This document shows positions 1 through 8,787 of a stretch of 64,000 nt of DNA, piece after piece. Numbering within the stretch: the first letter of the stretch is position 1; each line of letters starts with the position of its first letter. The DNA lies in NCBI GenBank assembly GCA_963745595.1, contig CAVUYB010000032.1:1-64000 (forward strand), read 5' to 3'. Under the pieces are notes generated by a model, which had not been told where the DNA came from, ran no database searches, and saw only the letters and a program-made list of their open reading frames with translations. This stretch comes from DASZUK01 sp963745595 (GTDB lineage: Bacteria; Actinomycetota; Acidimicrobiia; Acidimicrobiales; RAAP-2). Both the position numbers and the translations under genes were made by a program.

Positions 1-2
1 TC

Positions 3-395
3 GCCGCCTGCGTCGCCTTCCTGGCCGCGGTGGCGCTCGCGCTCGTGAAGGCCGGGAGCGCCCACGGCGGCATCAAGGCCTACTTGATCAGCGTCGCCGT
101 CCTGACCGTCGCCCTGTCGTGGGCGATGGTCCACACCGTCTTCACCCTCCGCTACGCCCGGCTCTACTACGCGCCGCCGGCCGGTGGGATCGACTTCAAC
201 GAGACCGATCCGCCCGGCTACGTCGACTTCGCCTATCTCGCGTTTACGCTCGGCATGACGTTCCAGGTCTCCGATACCGACCTCACGGCCAAGCCGGTCC
301 GCCACCTGGCCCTTCGCCACGCGCTGATCTCCTACCTCTTCGGCGCGGTCATCCTCGGGCTCGCCATCAACGTCGTCGCCAGCTTTTTCGGCTGA
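3..395 (+). CDS. DUF1345 family membrane protein, 5'-truncated by window edge
   Basis: The reading frame is already open at base 3, so the start lies outside the window; the internal ATG at 30 is probably not the real start. The visible 130 residues hold about three hydrophobic segments (around AVALALVKAG, the ISVAVLTVALSWAMVHTVF stretch and the C-terminal LFGAVILGLAINVVASFF). The central YYAPPAGGIDF...GYVDFAYLAFTLGMTFQVSD block is the signature of DUF1345 (predicted inner-membrane protein, function unknown). It stands alone on the + strand, about 150 bp before a two-component system. I infer no function beyond membrane location. Confidence 0.75.
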   Translation, partial: AACVAFLAAVALALVKAGSAHGGIKAYLISVAVLTVALSWAMVHTVFTLRYARLYYAPPAGGIDFNETDPPGYVDFAYLAFTLGMTFQVSDTDLTAKPVRHLALRHALISYLFGAVILGLAINVVASFFG

Positions 396-547
396 GTGGC
401 GCCCGCCCCGCCCGCCCGGCCCCGCCTGCCCCGCCGTGCCGGGTGCGGGTCGAGCAGGACCGGCCGGACTTCACAGCGGGCCCACAGCGGGGCCACAGCG
501 GCTGGGGAGCCGGTCGTGGGAACCTGGGCCGCGAGGAGGTGTTCCCG

Positions 548-1255
548 ATGGCCGACGATTCGCCAGCGCGCCGCATCCTGGTCGTCGACGACGAACCGTC
601 GATCGTCGACTCGGTCTCGACGTCGCTGCGCTACGAAGGGTTCGACGTCGACGAGGCGACGACCGGGCGCCGCGCCCTGGCCATGGCCCAGGACCACCCG
701 CCGGACCTGATCGTGCTCGACGTGATGCTGCCGGACCTCGACGGGCTCGAGGTCACCCGGCGGCTCCGGGCCGACGGCATCCGGACGCCGGTGCTCTTCC
801 TCACCGCCCGCGACGCGCTCGACGACAAGCTGGCCGGCCTGACGATCGGCGGTGACGACTACGTCACGAAGCCGTTCTCGCTGGCCGAGGTCATCGCCCG
901 CATCCGCGTCATCCTCCGACGATCGCTCGGTGACGAGCCGGACGACGGCGTCCTCCGCTTCGCGGACCTCGAGATGGACGAGGCGTCCCACGAGGTCCGC
1001 CGCGACGGCCAGCCCATCCAGCTGACCGCCACCGAGTTCAACCTGCTGCGGTACTTCCTGCTGAACCCCCGGCGCGTCCTGTCGAAGCCGCAGATCCTCG
1101 ACCACGTCTGGCACTACGACTTCGGCGGCGAGCCGAACGTCGTCGAGACGTACGTGAGCTACCTGCGCAAGAAGCTCGAGCGCCACGGGCCGCCGCTCAT
1201 CCACACCATCCGCCTCGTCGGTTACACGCTGCGCGAACCGGCCGCGGCGCGGTAG
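548..1255 (+). CDS. OmpR/PhoB-family response regulator
   Basis: 235 residues. The N-terminal receiver domain (about 8-125) has the acidic pair D14-D15, the phospho-acceptor D58 in LIVLDVMLP and the conserved Lys in YVTKPF. The C-terminal winged-helix domain (about 140-230) has TATEFNLLRYFLLNP and the recognition region VVETYVSYLRKKLE. The start chosen is ATG 548, with GAGGAGGT just upstream at 532-541; the frame is open further upstream but the extra sequence is Arg/Pro-rich read-through. The TAG stop (1253-1255) is immediately followed by the ATG of the histidine kinase at 1256, so the two genes are translationally coupled and form one two-component system. It resembles MprA/TcrA-type actinobacterial regulators; the signal it serves cannot be read from the sequence. 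Confidence 0.93.
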   Translation: MADDSPARRILVVDDEPSIVDSVSTSLRYEGFDVDEATTGRRALAMAQDHPPDLIVLDVMLPDLDGLEVTRRLRADGIRTPVLFLTARDALDDKLAGLTIGGDDYVTKPFSLAEVIARIRVILRRSLGDEPDDGVLRFADLEMDEASHEVRRDGQPIQLTATEFNLLRYFLLNPRRVLSKPQILDHVWHYDFGGEPNVVETYVSYLRKKLERHGPPLIHTIRLVGYTLREPAAAR

Positions 1256-2810
1256 ATGTCCCTGCGCAGCCGGCTCGTCCTGGCCGTCGCCGCCATCGCC
1301 GTCGTCGCCCTGCTCGCCGCCGACGTCGCGACGTACTCCGCGCTCCGGTCGTTCCTCTACAGCCGGACCGACCAGGCGCTCCAGCAGTCCGCGGCGTCGT
1401 TGCCCCTCGGCATCGGCCGCCAACCCGTCGGCGGGCAGAGCGGGCTCGGCGGCCAGGCGGCGGCTGGCGGCACCGAGCCGAACGGGAGTCGCCAGCCGCC
1501 GCCGGTCGTCCAGACCCATGCTCCGGGCGCGTTCTTGGAGGTCCGCAACGCCGACGGCGACGTCGTTCTCGGGCCGTTCGCCGAGCACCAGCAGGGCGGG
1601 AAGGCGTACTCCCCGAAGTTGCCCGCGCACTTCACCGGCTTCTCGGCGGCCACCGCCGGCAACCCGTCGGAAGTCTTCCTCACCACCCCGTCGACGGTGG
1701 CCGGCGGCCCGTCGTTCCGGGTGCTCGCCGTCCGCCAGACCAACGGCGACGTCCTCGTGCTCGGTGCCTCGCTGAGCGACACGCAGAGCACGCTGAACCA
1801 GCTCGTGCTGATCGAGGCCGTCGTCACCGGCGCCGCGCTCGTCGCGGCCGTCCTGCTCGGCCTCTGGCTCGTCCGGCTCGGGCTCCGCCCGCTGGCCGAC
1901 GTCGAGGACGACCGCCGAGCGAATCGCCGCCGGCGAGCTCGACCAGCGCGTGCCGGGGGAGAACGACCGTACCGAGGTCGGCCGGTTGGCCCGGACGGTC
2001 AACGTCATGCTCGCCCGGATCGAAGAGGCGTTCGCCCAGCGCGACGCCACCGAGGCCGAGCTACGGCTGTCCGAGGAGCGGTTGCGGCGGTTCGTCGCCG
2101 ACGCCTCCCACGAGCTCCGCACGCCGCTCGCCGCGGTCTCCGCCTACGCGGAGCTGTTCGAGCGCGGCGCCCGCGAGCACCCCGACGATCTCGGCCGGGT
2201 GATGACCGGCATCCGCGGCGAGACGGCGCGGATGGGCCGGCTCGTCGAGGATCTCCTCCTCCTGGCCCGGCTCGACGAGGGGCGGCCGATCGAGCGCCAG
2301 CCGGTCGAGCTCCTCACCCTGGCCGCCGACGCCGTCGAGACCGCCACCACCGTCGGTCCGGGCTGGCCGGTGCGCTTGGACGCGGATGAGCCGGTCGAGG
2401 TCGTCGGCGATGCCGCCGGCCTCCGCCAGGTGCTCGACAACCTGCTCGCCAACGTCCGCGCCCATACGCCCGAGGGCACCGCGGTCACCGTCCGCGTGGC
2501 CCGCCAGGGCGACGAGGCCGTCGTCGAGGTCGCCGACCGCGGACCCGGGATGACCGACGACGAGGCCACCCACGCGTTCGAGCGGTTCTACCGGGCCGAC
2601 CCGTCCCGCTCCCGGGCGCACGGCGGCACCGGCCTCGGCCTGTCGATCGTCGCCGCCATCGTCGCCGCCCACGGCGGTCGTGTGACTGCCGCGTCGGCCG
2701 TCGGCGAGGGGACGACGATCACCGTCCGGCTGCCGCTCGACCGGGCGTCGGCCGTCGCCGACGCGCCCCCGGCCGACGGGTTTGGCGTCGGAGCGGTCGT
2801 CACCGACTGA
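1256..2810 (+). CDS. Sensor histidine kinase, split by a single-base frameshift
   Basis: Partner of the upstream response regulator. Part one (frame of 1256) has a TM helix at residues about 6-28, an extracytoplasmic domain of about 150 residues, and TM2 ending in LGLWLVRLGLRPLADVE. After GAC at 1907 the HAMP sequence resumes in the next frame (TAERIAAGELDQRVPGEND, from 1911), so one extra base lies at about 1907-1911. Part two has HisKA (FVADASHELRTPLAAVSAY, with the phospho-His), the N box (DNLLANVRAHTPEG), the G1 box (DRGPGM) and the G2 box (GGTGLGLSIVAAIVAAHGG). The joined product of about 517 residues would be a complete MprB/TcrY-type kinase with no domain missing. I think the break is a sequencing error, but a real null allele cannot be excluded. 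The gene ends inside a 16-bp tandem repeat. Confidence 0.85.
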
Positions 2811-2853
2811 TCACTCGCCCAGCTGATCACTCGCCCGACTGATCACTGGCCCA
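2807..2853. repeat. 16-bp tandem repeat, three copies, across two convergent stop codons
   Basis: The unit CTGATCACTCGCCCAG/A recurs at 2807, 2823 and 2839 with one or two changes. It carries the TGA stop of the histidine kinase at one end and the stop of the convergent ferritin-like gene at the other. Each copy contains TGATCA. Confidence 0.85.
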
Positions 2854-3259
2854 GCGCGGCCTGCAGGTCCCGGACGTGCTCCTGGGTCTGCTCCAGCAGC
2901 GGTCGGAGCGCCTCGGCCACGTCGGCCAACCCGAGGTCGTTGGCCTGGGCGAACCGTTCCCGGTAGCGGTCGAGCTGGTCCTGCTCCAACCGCAGGTCGG
3001 CCTGGAGCGCCGATCGGCTGTCGTCGGCGGCGACGGCTGTGGCGACCGTCGTCGTCGGTGAGCCGCCGAGGAAGGACACCTGGGCCGCCAGGATCTGGGC
3101 GTGCCCCAGCTCCTGAGTCAGGTGGCGTTTCAGCTCGTCGACGATGCTGAGGTACTCGGCCCCGGTGATCGTGGCGACATGGTTCGTGTACTGGACGATC
3201 GACTGGTACTCGGTCGACAGATCCTGGTTGAGCATCTCCACGAACCCCTTGGTGTCCAT
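2843..3259 (-). CDS. Ferritin-like / bacterioferritin-type protein
   Basis: 138 residues. The start is ATG at 3259, preceded on the minus strand by a good GAGGAGG ribosome site; the frame extends further upstream but without a better start. The protein is all-helical, with a four-helix-bundle pattern. Possible di-iron ligands are the Glu in DLSTEYQSIVQY, the Glu/His set in ELKRHLTQELGHAQILAAQV, and Glu in the C-terminal helices (LRLEQDQLDRYRERF, LLEQTQEHVRDLQ). The second helix pair ExxH is the clearest ferritin signature. It is shorter than classical bacterioferritin (about 155-160) and lacks an obvious heme Met, so 'ferritin-like domain protein' is safer than Bfr. It probably acts in iron handling or oxidative stress; there is no operon partner. 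Confidence 0.75.
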   Translation of the reverse strand: MDTKGFVEMLNQDLSTEYQSIVQYTNHVATITGAEYLSIVDELKRHLTQELGHAQILAAQVSFLGGSPTTTVATAVAADDSRSALQADLRLEQDQLDRYRERFAQANDLGLADVAEALRPLLEQTQEHVRDLQAALGQ

Positions 3260-3388
3260 CGGGCCTCCTCGCCTTGGCGGTGTCTTGGTGTTCCCCCCTG
3301 CTCTACCCGTTGCCGGTCGGGGCAACCTGTGCGGCCGGGCCCAGCCCGGGCACAGCCGGCCGTAAGGAACCGACCGCAAGCTCGGACC

Positions 3389-4388
3389 ATGAGCACCGTC
3401 GAAGCCGTCGCCAGCCACCGGGCGAGCCGCGAACGGCCGCCGAGCGTCGAGATCGTCGTTCCCGTCTACAACGAGGAGGCCGAGCTCGAAGCGAGCATCC
3501 TGCGGCTCCGCTGGTTCCTCGACACGTCGTTTCCCGTTCGACGCCACCGTCACCGTCGCCGACAACGCCAGCACCGACCGTACGTGGGAGATCGCCGCCG
3601 GCCTGGCTCGCCGGGTGCCCGGTGTCCGGGCCGTCCACCTGGCCGAGAAGGGCCGCGGCCGGGCGCTGCGGGCCGCCTGGATGGCCAGCGACGCCACCGT
3701 CGTCGCCTACATGGACGTCGACCTGGCCACCGGGCTCGACGCACTGCTGCCGCTGGTGGCGCCGCTCCTGTCGGGGCACAGCGACGTCGCCATCGGCACC
3801 CGGTTGGCTCGCGGCTCGCGGGTCGTCCGCGGACCGAAGCGGGAGCTGATCTCCCGGGGCTACAACCTCGTCGTCCGGGCCGCCCTGCACAACGGCTTCT
3901 CCGACGCCCAGTGCGGCTTCAAGGCCGTCCGGACCGACGTCGCCCGCGCCCTGCTGCCGATGGTCGAGGACGAGACGTGGTTCTTCGACACCGAGCTGCT
4001 CGTCCTGGCCGAACGGCACGCGCTGCGCATCCACGAGGTCCCGGTCGACTGGATCGACGACCCCGACTCACGGGTCGACATCCGGCAGACCGCGGTCGAC
4101 GACCTGCGCGGCGTCTGGCGGCTGATGCGGTCTCGGCCGGTCCGGGACCCGCGGTCCGGCCGTTCCGCCTCGGCCGTCGGTGCGCGACCGGACCCGGGTG
4201 GTTCTCCGTTGGCCCGGTTCGCCGGGGTCGGGCTGGTCAGCACCGTCGCCTACCTCGTGCTCTACCTGTTGCTCCAGGGCCCGCTGCTTGTCGCCACCGG
4301 TCTGGCCGGGTTGGTGCGGTTCGTCCTGCTGCGGGCCTGGGTGTTCCGGGCCCACCGCCGGTCGACTACGGCGCTCCCAGGGCGGTGA
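3389..4388 (+). CDS. Family 2 glycosyltransferase with C-terminal GtrA-like membrane domain, frameshifted
   Basis: The N-terminal GT-A domain begins EIVVPVYNEEAELEASI. The frame then shifts: after TCG TTT CCC (3527-3535) the conserved FDATVTVADNASTDRTWEIAAGLARR continues one base later, so one extra base lies at about 3530-3537. The remainder has the DxD motif (AYMDVDLATG), GTRLARGS, the dolichyl-phosphate-mannose-synthase-like stretch GYNLVVRAAL...SDAQCGFKAVR, and WFFDTELLVLAE. Residues after about 270 are hydrophobic (FAGVGLVSTVAYLVLYLLLQG ... FVLLRAWVFRAHRR) and resemble a shortened GtrA flippase domain: two helices rather than four. The likely role is building a polyprenyl-phosphate sugar donor and moving it across the membrane. 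The end overlaps the convergent isochorismatase-like gene by 23 bp. Confidence 0.8.
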
Positions 4389-5073
4389 TGACGTCGTCGA
4401 CGGTCGTCAGCGTGGCGACCAGCGCGATCGACGTCCCGAGCACCGCCGCCGCGTAGTCGGCCGGGACACCGGCGACCGCATCGGTCGGCACGGCCACCTG
4501 GTAGCCGAGGTTCACCGCCTCGATGCACAGGCCGAGCACGCCGAGGTTGACGGAGACGCCGGTGACGACGAGCACGCGGACGCCGAGGTTGCGCAGCGTC
4601 GCGTCGAGCGACGTGCCGATGAACGGGGAGACGCCGTGGACCCGGGCGCTGACGACGTCGCCGGCGTCCGGCCCGAGCTCGGGGACCAGCTCGGTCGCCG
4701 GCGTCCCGGCGAGCAGGTGGTCCGGCCGGCGGAGCACGGCCGAGTGGAGCGGCGTGTTGACGACCGTCCCGACCCGGTCGGCCCGGAACTCGGCCGTGCA
4801 GTGGACGACCGGCAGGCCGGCCCGGCGCGCCGCGTCGAGCAGGCGGGCGGTGTTCGCCACCGTCCCCGCCGCCTCGGCCGCCTCGGCCAGTTGGGGGAAC
4901 GATGCCAGGTCGCCCATGACCCCCCGCTGCAGCTCCATCGTGAGCACCGCGGTCGGCCAGTCGTCCGGCGGCCTGTTCGGCGCCCCGCCCGGCGGCCTGT
5001 CCGCCCGTCCCCCGGTCAGGCCCCCTCTGATCAGGCTCTGGCCGGCGAGGAGGGAGCGGAGGTCGACGGGCAC
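4366..5073 (-). CDS. Isochorismatase-like (cysteine hydrolase) family protein, canonical Cys absent
   Basis: 235 residues with the isochorismatase fold pattern: VLTMELQRGVMGD (strand 1; the usual catalytic Asp position reads Glu), then LLDAARRAGLPVVHCTAEFRAD, and RNLGVRVLVVTGVSVNLGVLGLCIEAVNLGY. In typical members the nucleophile Cys follows TGxxTNxC; here that slot is Gly (VNLGVLG), with a Cys four residues later. It could use the later Cys or be non-catalytic. The GTG start at 5073 lies one base after the stop of the acyl-CoA ligase (TGA C GTG), so translation is probably coupled. The first about 35 residues are Pro/Gly-rich and may not be part of the domain. Confidence 0.72.
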   Translation of the reverse strand: MPVDLRSLLAGQSLIRGGLTGGRADRPPGGAPNRPPDDWPTAVLTMELQRGVMGDLASFPQLAEAAEAAGTVANTARLLDAARRAGLPVVHCTAEFRADRVGTVVNTPLHSAVLRRPDHLLAGTPATELVPELGPDAGDVVSARVHGVSPFIGTSLDATLRNLGVRVLVVTGVSVNLGVLGLCIEAVNLGYQVAVPTDAVAGVPADYAAAVLGTSIALVATLTTVDDVITALGAP

Positions 5074-5074
5074 G

Positions 5075-6680
5075 TCAGGGCGACCCGCCGGCGACGACGT
5101 CGTTGGCCCACCGGTAGTCCGGCTTGCCGCTCGGCGAGCGCTGGATCGTCTCGACGGTGTGGAGCCGCCGCGGCAGCTTGTACCCGGCGATCGCCGTCCG
5201 GCAGTGGGCCTGGATGGCCTCGAGGTCCGGGTGCCGGCCGGGCCGGGGCTGCACGATGGCCGCCACCGTCTGGCCCCACCGCTCGTCCGGCGCGCCGACG
5301 ACGATGGCGTCCATGACGTCGGGGTGCGAGCGGACGGCCGACTCGACCTCCTCGGGGAAGATCTTCTCGCCGCCGGAGTTGATGACGACCGAGCCGCGGC
5401 CGAGCAGCGTCACCGAGCCGTCCTCCTCGACGGTGGCGAAGTCGCCCGGCATGACGTACCGGGTGCCGCCGACGGTGATGAACACCTCCGCCGTCTTCAC
5501 CGGGTCGTTGTAGTACCCGAGCGGGATGTTGCCGGACCGGGCGATCTTGCCGATCGTCCCCGAGCCCGGGACGACCGGCTGCAGGTGCTCGTCGAAGCAC
5601 GACCGTCGCACCGAGGATGTGCACCGTCGGCCCGCTCTTCATGGCGGTGTTGTCCTTCGAGACGATCGTCATGCCGTTGTTGCCGCTCTCCGACGACCCG
5701 ACCGCGTCGGTGATCAGGATGTTCGGCAGGTGGGCGAAGAACTCGTCCTTGACCGGGGCCGAGAACAGGGCGGCCGACGAGACCACCGCGATCAGCGACG
5801 AGAGGTCGTAGGCCGGCCCCGGCTCGTCGAGCGTCTCGACGAGCGGCTTGGCCATCGCGTCGCCGGTGACCATCAGCGAGTTGACCTTCTCCTGCTCGAT
5901 CAGCTGCCACACCTCGTGGGGCTCGAACTTGGCCATCAGCACGATCTTCGCCCCGACGAAGCTCTGGCCCATGACCGCCCACTGGGTCGCCCCGTGCATC
6001 AACGGGGCGATCGGCAGGTGGGTGATGACGCCGTTGCGGCCCTTCTCGACCATCTCCTCCGGCTTCTCGGCCCGCGTGTTCGTCATCGGGTCGACGCCGC
6101 CGCCGAGGGCGTAGAAGACGTCCTCGTGCCGCCAGACGACGCCCTTGGGCATCCCGGTGGTGCCGCCGGTGTAGAGGATGTACAGGTCGTCGGCCGACCG
6201 GGGACCGAAGTCCCGCGCCGGGCTGCCCGCGGCCATCGCGTCCTCGTAGCGAGCCGCCCCCGGCGGGTCCGCCTCGCCGGTCCCGTCGTCGATGACGAGG
6301 ACGTGCTGGACCGTCGGCAGCTCCGGCAGCAGCGCGGTCACCCGGGGGGCGAACTCTCGCTGGTGGACGAGCGCCTTCAGGTCCGCGTTCGTGAACAGGT
6401 ACCGGAGCTCGTCCTCGACGTACCGGTAGTTGATGTTGATCCAGACGGCCCGCAGCTTGAAGACCGCCCACGCCGTCTCGACCCACTCGACGCTGTTGTA
6501 GGCGTAGATGCCGACGTGGTCGCCGGGGCCGATGCCCTGGGCGGCCAGGTGATGGGCGAGCCGGTTGGCCCGGGCCTCCAGCTCGGCGTACGTGCGCCGC
6601 TCACCGTCGGCCACCAGGTACTCCCGGTCGCCGAACGCGTCGACGGCCGCTTCGAACAGGTCTGCGAGATTGAACTCCAT
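5075..6680 (-). CDS. Acyl-CoA synthetase, FadD19-like (AMP-forming), frameshifted
   Basis: ATP-dependent ligase that activates a carboxylic acid to acyl-AMP and then acyl-CoA. The adenylation signature LYTGGTTGMPKGVVWRHED and the FadD19-like run FNLADLFEAAVDAFGDREYL ... WININYRYVEDELRYLF and APLMHGATQWA are all present. The frame breaks at about 5593-5600 (an extra base after the ILGATVV codons) and resumes as FDEHLQPVVPGSGTIGKIA, GYYNDPVKTAEVF, GDFATVEEDGSVTLLGRGS, the hinge GGEKIFPEEVESAV, and the catalytic Lys in RSPSGKPDYRWA. Joined length is about 534 residues, normal for the family. In mycobacteria FadD19 acts on sterol side chains; the true substrate here is unknown. It is co-transcribed with the isochorismatase-like gene. 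Confidence 0.85.
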
Positions 6681-6749
6681 CGGGGGATAAGTAGAACAGG
6701 TTCTCGTCAGCCCGGCAACACTCTGGGGCCTGGCGGCGCGCGCCGTCGG

Positions 6750-7244
6750 TCAGCCGGGCAGGCGGCCGGTGGGCACGACCGGCCCGGCGTCGCCGAAGCC
6801 CTGGCGAATGCCCTGGCCGGCCCGCCGGGTGAGCTGCTCGGGCTCGTAGAGCATCCAGTACGCGTTCCGGGCGTGCTTGCGGGCCCGGTCCCGGCAGACC
6901 CCGGCCAGGACGACCGGGTCGTCGGCCTCGTCCTCGTGGACGAAGACCTCGAGGATCGGCGTGCTCGTCATCAGCTGGGCCAGCATGATCCCCGACGACG
7001 CCTCGTGGGCGCACGTCTTGTCGACCGCTTCCTTGCCCGGCATGCCGAGGACGACCGCGATCCGGCAGTCCTCGTCCTCGATCAGCCGCTTGGCCGCCAC
7101 CGCCAGGTCCTTGAACCCCGGCACGGTCTGGTGGAGCACCTCGAAGCGCTCGCCGTGGCCCGGGCACCCGGCCAGCTCGTCGAGCGCCTCCGCCCCCATG
7201 TCGTAGCGGGCGAACATCGTGTCGACAACCGCGATTCGGTCCAT
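6750..7244 (-). CDS. ribC: Riboflavin synthase, archaeal type (RibC family)
   Basis: 164 residues. It matches the archaeal pentameric riboflavin synthase, a lumazine-synthase relative unrelated to bacterial RibE: IAVVDTMFARYDMGAEALDE at the N-terminus, TVPGFKDLAVAAKRLIE, VVLGMPGKEAVDKTCAHEAS, MLAQLMTSTPILEVFVHEDE and the C-terminal GQGIRQGFGDAGPV. It would convert two 6,7-dimethyl-8-ribityllumazine to riboflavin plus the diaminopyrimidine. The start is ATG 7244; the open frame beyond it is read-through towards the divergent bioA. No other rib gene is in the window. Length and motif order are those of the archaeal family; the lack of the duplicated lumazine-binding domain rules out bacterial RibE. 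Confidence 0.85.
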   Translation of the reverse strand: MDRIAVVDTMFARYDMGAEALDELAGCPGHGERFEVLHQTVPGFKDLAVAAKRLIEDEDCRIAVVLGMPGKEAVDKTCAHEASSGIMLAQLMTSTPILEVFVHEDEADDPVVLAGVCRDRARKHARNAYWMLYEPEQLTRRAGQGIRQGFGDAGPVVPTGRLPG

Positions 7245-7359
7245 GCCGAGGACGATACCGGCCGGCCGGCCCCGGCTCGCCGCCGAGCGGGCTCCGTTCG
7301 CCGCCGGTCGGGCACAGCCGCAATGGACCGCGGCCGCCCGGTGGTCGAGAATCGGGGCC

Positions 7360-8787
7360 GTGGAGCCCGAGACGACCGGCGATCCCCAGGCCACCGGCGA
7401 TGCTCAGGCCACCGGCGACCCCAGGACGGCGGCGTCGTGGGTGGCGCGGGACGCCGGCGCCGTCTGGCACGGGTTCACGCAGATGGCGGCCTACGCCGAC
7501 AACGCGCCGCTGGTCATCGAGCGAGCGGAGGGCCGCGAGCTGATCGACGTCGACGGCCGCCGCTACCTCGACGCGATCTCGTCGCTGTGGGTCAACACGC
7601 TCGGCCACCGCGTCCCGGAGCTCGACGCCGCGCTGGTCGAGCAGGTCGGCAAGATCGCTCACTCGACGATGCTCGGCCACGGCAACGCCGTCGTCGTCGA
7701 GCTGGCCGAGGCCCTGCGGGACGTCGTGCCGGTCGACGACGCGCACGTCCTGTTCGCCGCCGACGGCGCGGTCGCGGTCGAGCAGGCGCTCAAGATCGCC
7801 TTCCAGTACTGGGTCAACCGGGGCGAGCCCGGACACCATCGGTTCCTCGCCCTCGGCGACGCGTACCACGGCGACACCGTCGGCGCGCTGTCGGTCGGCG
7901 ACGGTGGCGTCTTCTCGGCCGCGTTCGATCCGCTGTGCTTCCCGGTCCTGCGGACCCCCGGCTACGCCGACCCGGGCTGGGCGGCCAAGGCCCGGGCGGC
8001 GATCGCCGCCCACGCCGGCGAGCTCGCCGCGGTGGTGATCGAGCCGCTCGTCCAGGGCGCGTCGGGGATGTGGTGCGCCGAGCCCGACGACGTCGCCTCT
8101 CTCGGCGACGCCTGCCGCGACGCCGGCGTCCTGTTGATCTGCGACGAGGTGGCGACCGGCTTCGGCCGCACCGGCACCCTCTTCGCGTCGAGCCGGTGCC
8201 GGCTCCGCCCCGACCTGCTCTGCCTCGGCAAGGGCATCACCGGTGGCTATCTGCCGATGTCGGCCACGGTGGCGTCCGGCCGGGTCTACCGCGAGTTCCT
8301 CGGCGACGACCTCGGCCCGCAGACGTTCTTCCACGGCCACTCCTACGGTGGCAACGCCCTCGCCGCGGCCGTCGCGCTCCGGCACCTGCAGCTGGTCGAC
8401 GAGTGGGACGTGCTCGCCAACGTCGACCGGCGGTCGGCGCAGCTGGCCGCCCTGCTGGCCGAGAAGGTGGCGCCGCACCCAGCGGTCGCCGACGTCCGCC
8501 AGCGTGGCCTCATGGTCGGGATCGAGCTCGCCCCGCCGACCGGCGGCCTCCGTTGGGGCCGCCGCGTCTCGGCCGCCGCGGTCGCCCGCGGCGTCCTCCT
8601 GCGGCCGCTCGGCGACGTCATCGTCCTCGTGCCGCCGCTGACGATCACTGCCGGCGAGGTGTACCGCCTCGTCGACGTCGTCGAGGCGGCGCTCGACGAC
8701 GTCACCGCGCCGGACGCCACCCGTCACGGGGCCAGTGGCGCGGCGGGCGTCGGTCCCCCCGTCGGTGATGCCGAGACCGGCCGGTGA
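7360..8787 (+). CDS. bioA: Adenosylmethionine-8-amino-7-oxononanoate aminotransferase
   Basis: PLP enzyme of biotin synthesis: KAPA plus SAM gives 7,8-diaminopelargonate. Class-III aminotransferase signatures are VWHGFTQMAAY at the substrate entry, SSLWVNTLGHR, FAADGAVAVEQALKIAFQYW, LGDAYHGDTVGALSVG, LICDEVATGFGRTGTLFA and the PLP Lys in LCLGKGITGGYLPMSA. The GTG start at 7360 was chosen because the longer frame from 7219 would run into the divergent ribC start. The N-terminus (residues about 5-22) is an 18-bp tandem repeat coding TGDPQA-like units. The stop overlaps the bioF start by 4 bp (GTGA, 8784-8787), so bioA-bioF-bioD is one operon. Confidence 0.93.
   Translation: MEPETTGDPQATGDAQATGDPRTAASWVARDAGAVWHGFTQMAAYADNAPLVIERAEGRELIDVDGRRYLDAISSLWVNTLGHRVPELDAALVEQVGKIAHSTMLGHGNAVVVELAEALRDVVPVDDAHVLFAADGAVAVEQALKIAFQYWVNRGEPGHHRFLALGDAYHGDTVGALSVGDGGVFSAAFDPLCFPVLRTPGYADPGWAAKARAAIAAHAGELAAVVIEPLVQGASGMWCAEPDDVASLGDACRDAGVLLICDEVATGFGRTGTLFASSRCRLRPDLLCLGKGITGGYLPMSATVASGRVYREFLGDDLGPQTFFHGHSYGGNALAAAVALRHLQLVDEWDVLANVDRRSAQLAALLAEKVAPHPAVADVRQRGLMVGIELAPPTGGLRWGRRVSAAAVARGVLLRPLGDVIVLVPPLTITAGEVYRLVDVVEAALDDVTAPDATRHGASGAAGVGPPVGDAETGR
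7375..7426 (+). repeat. 18-bp tandem repeat, nearly three copies, at the bioA 5' end
   Basis: Units ACCGGCGATCCCCAGGCC begin at 7375, 7393 and 7411 with few changes and translate to repeated TGDPQA-like hexapeptides. The repeat sits before the conserved domain and probably does not affect catalysis. Confidence 0.85.

Noticed and set aside
332..2122. A 596-codon minus-strand frame
   Set aside because: Antisense to the two-component system; no motif and repetitive Arg/Glu/Asp composition.
5526..8768. A 1,080-codon open frame on the + strand
   Set aside because: It runs antisense through FadD and riboflavin synthase and out of frame through bioA; its composition is Arg/Pro/Gly-rich with no domain. 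A GC-rich shadow.
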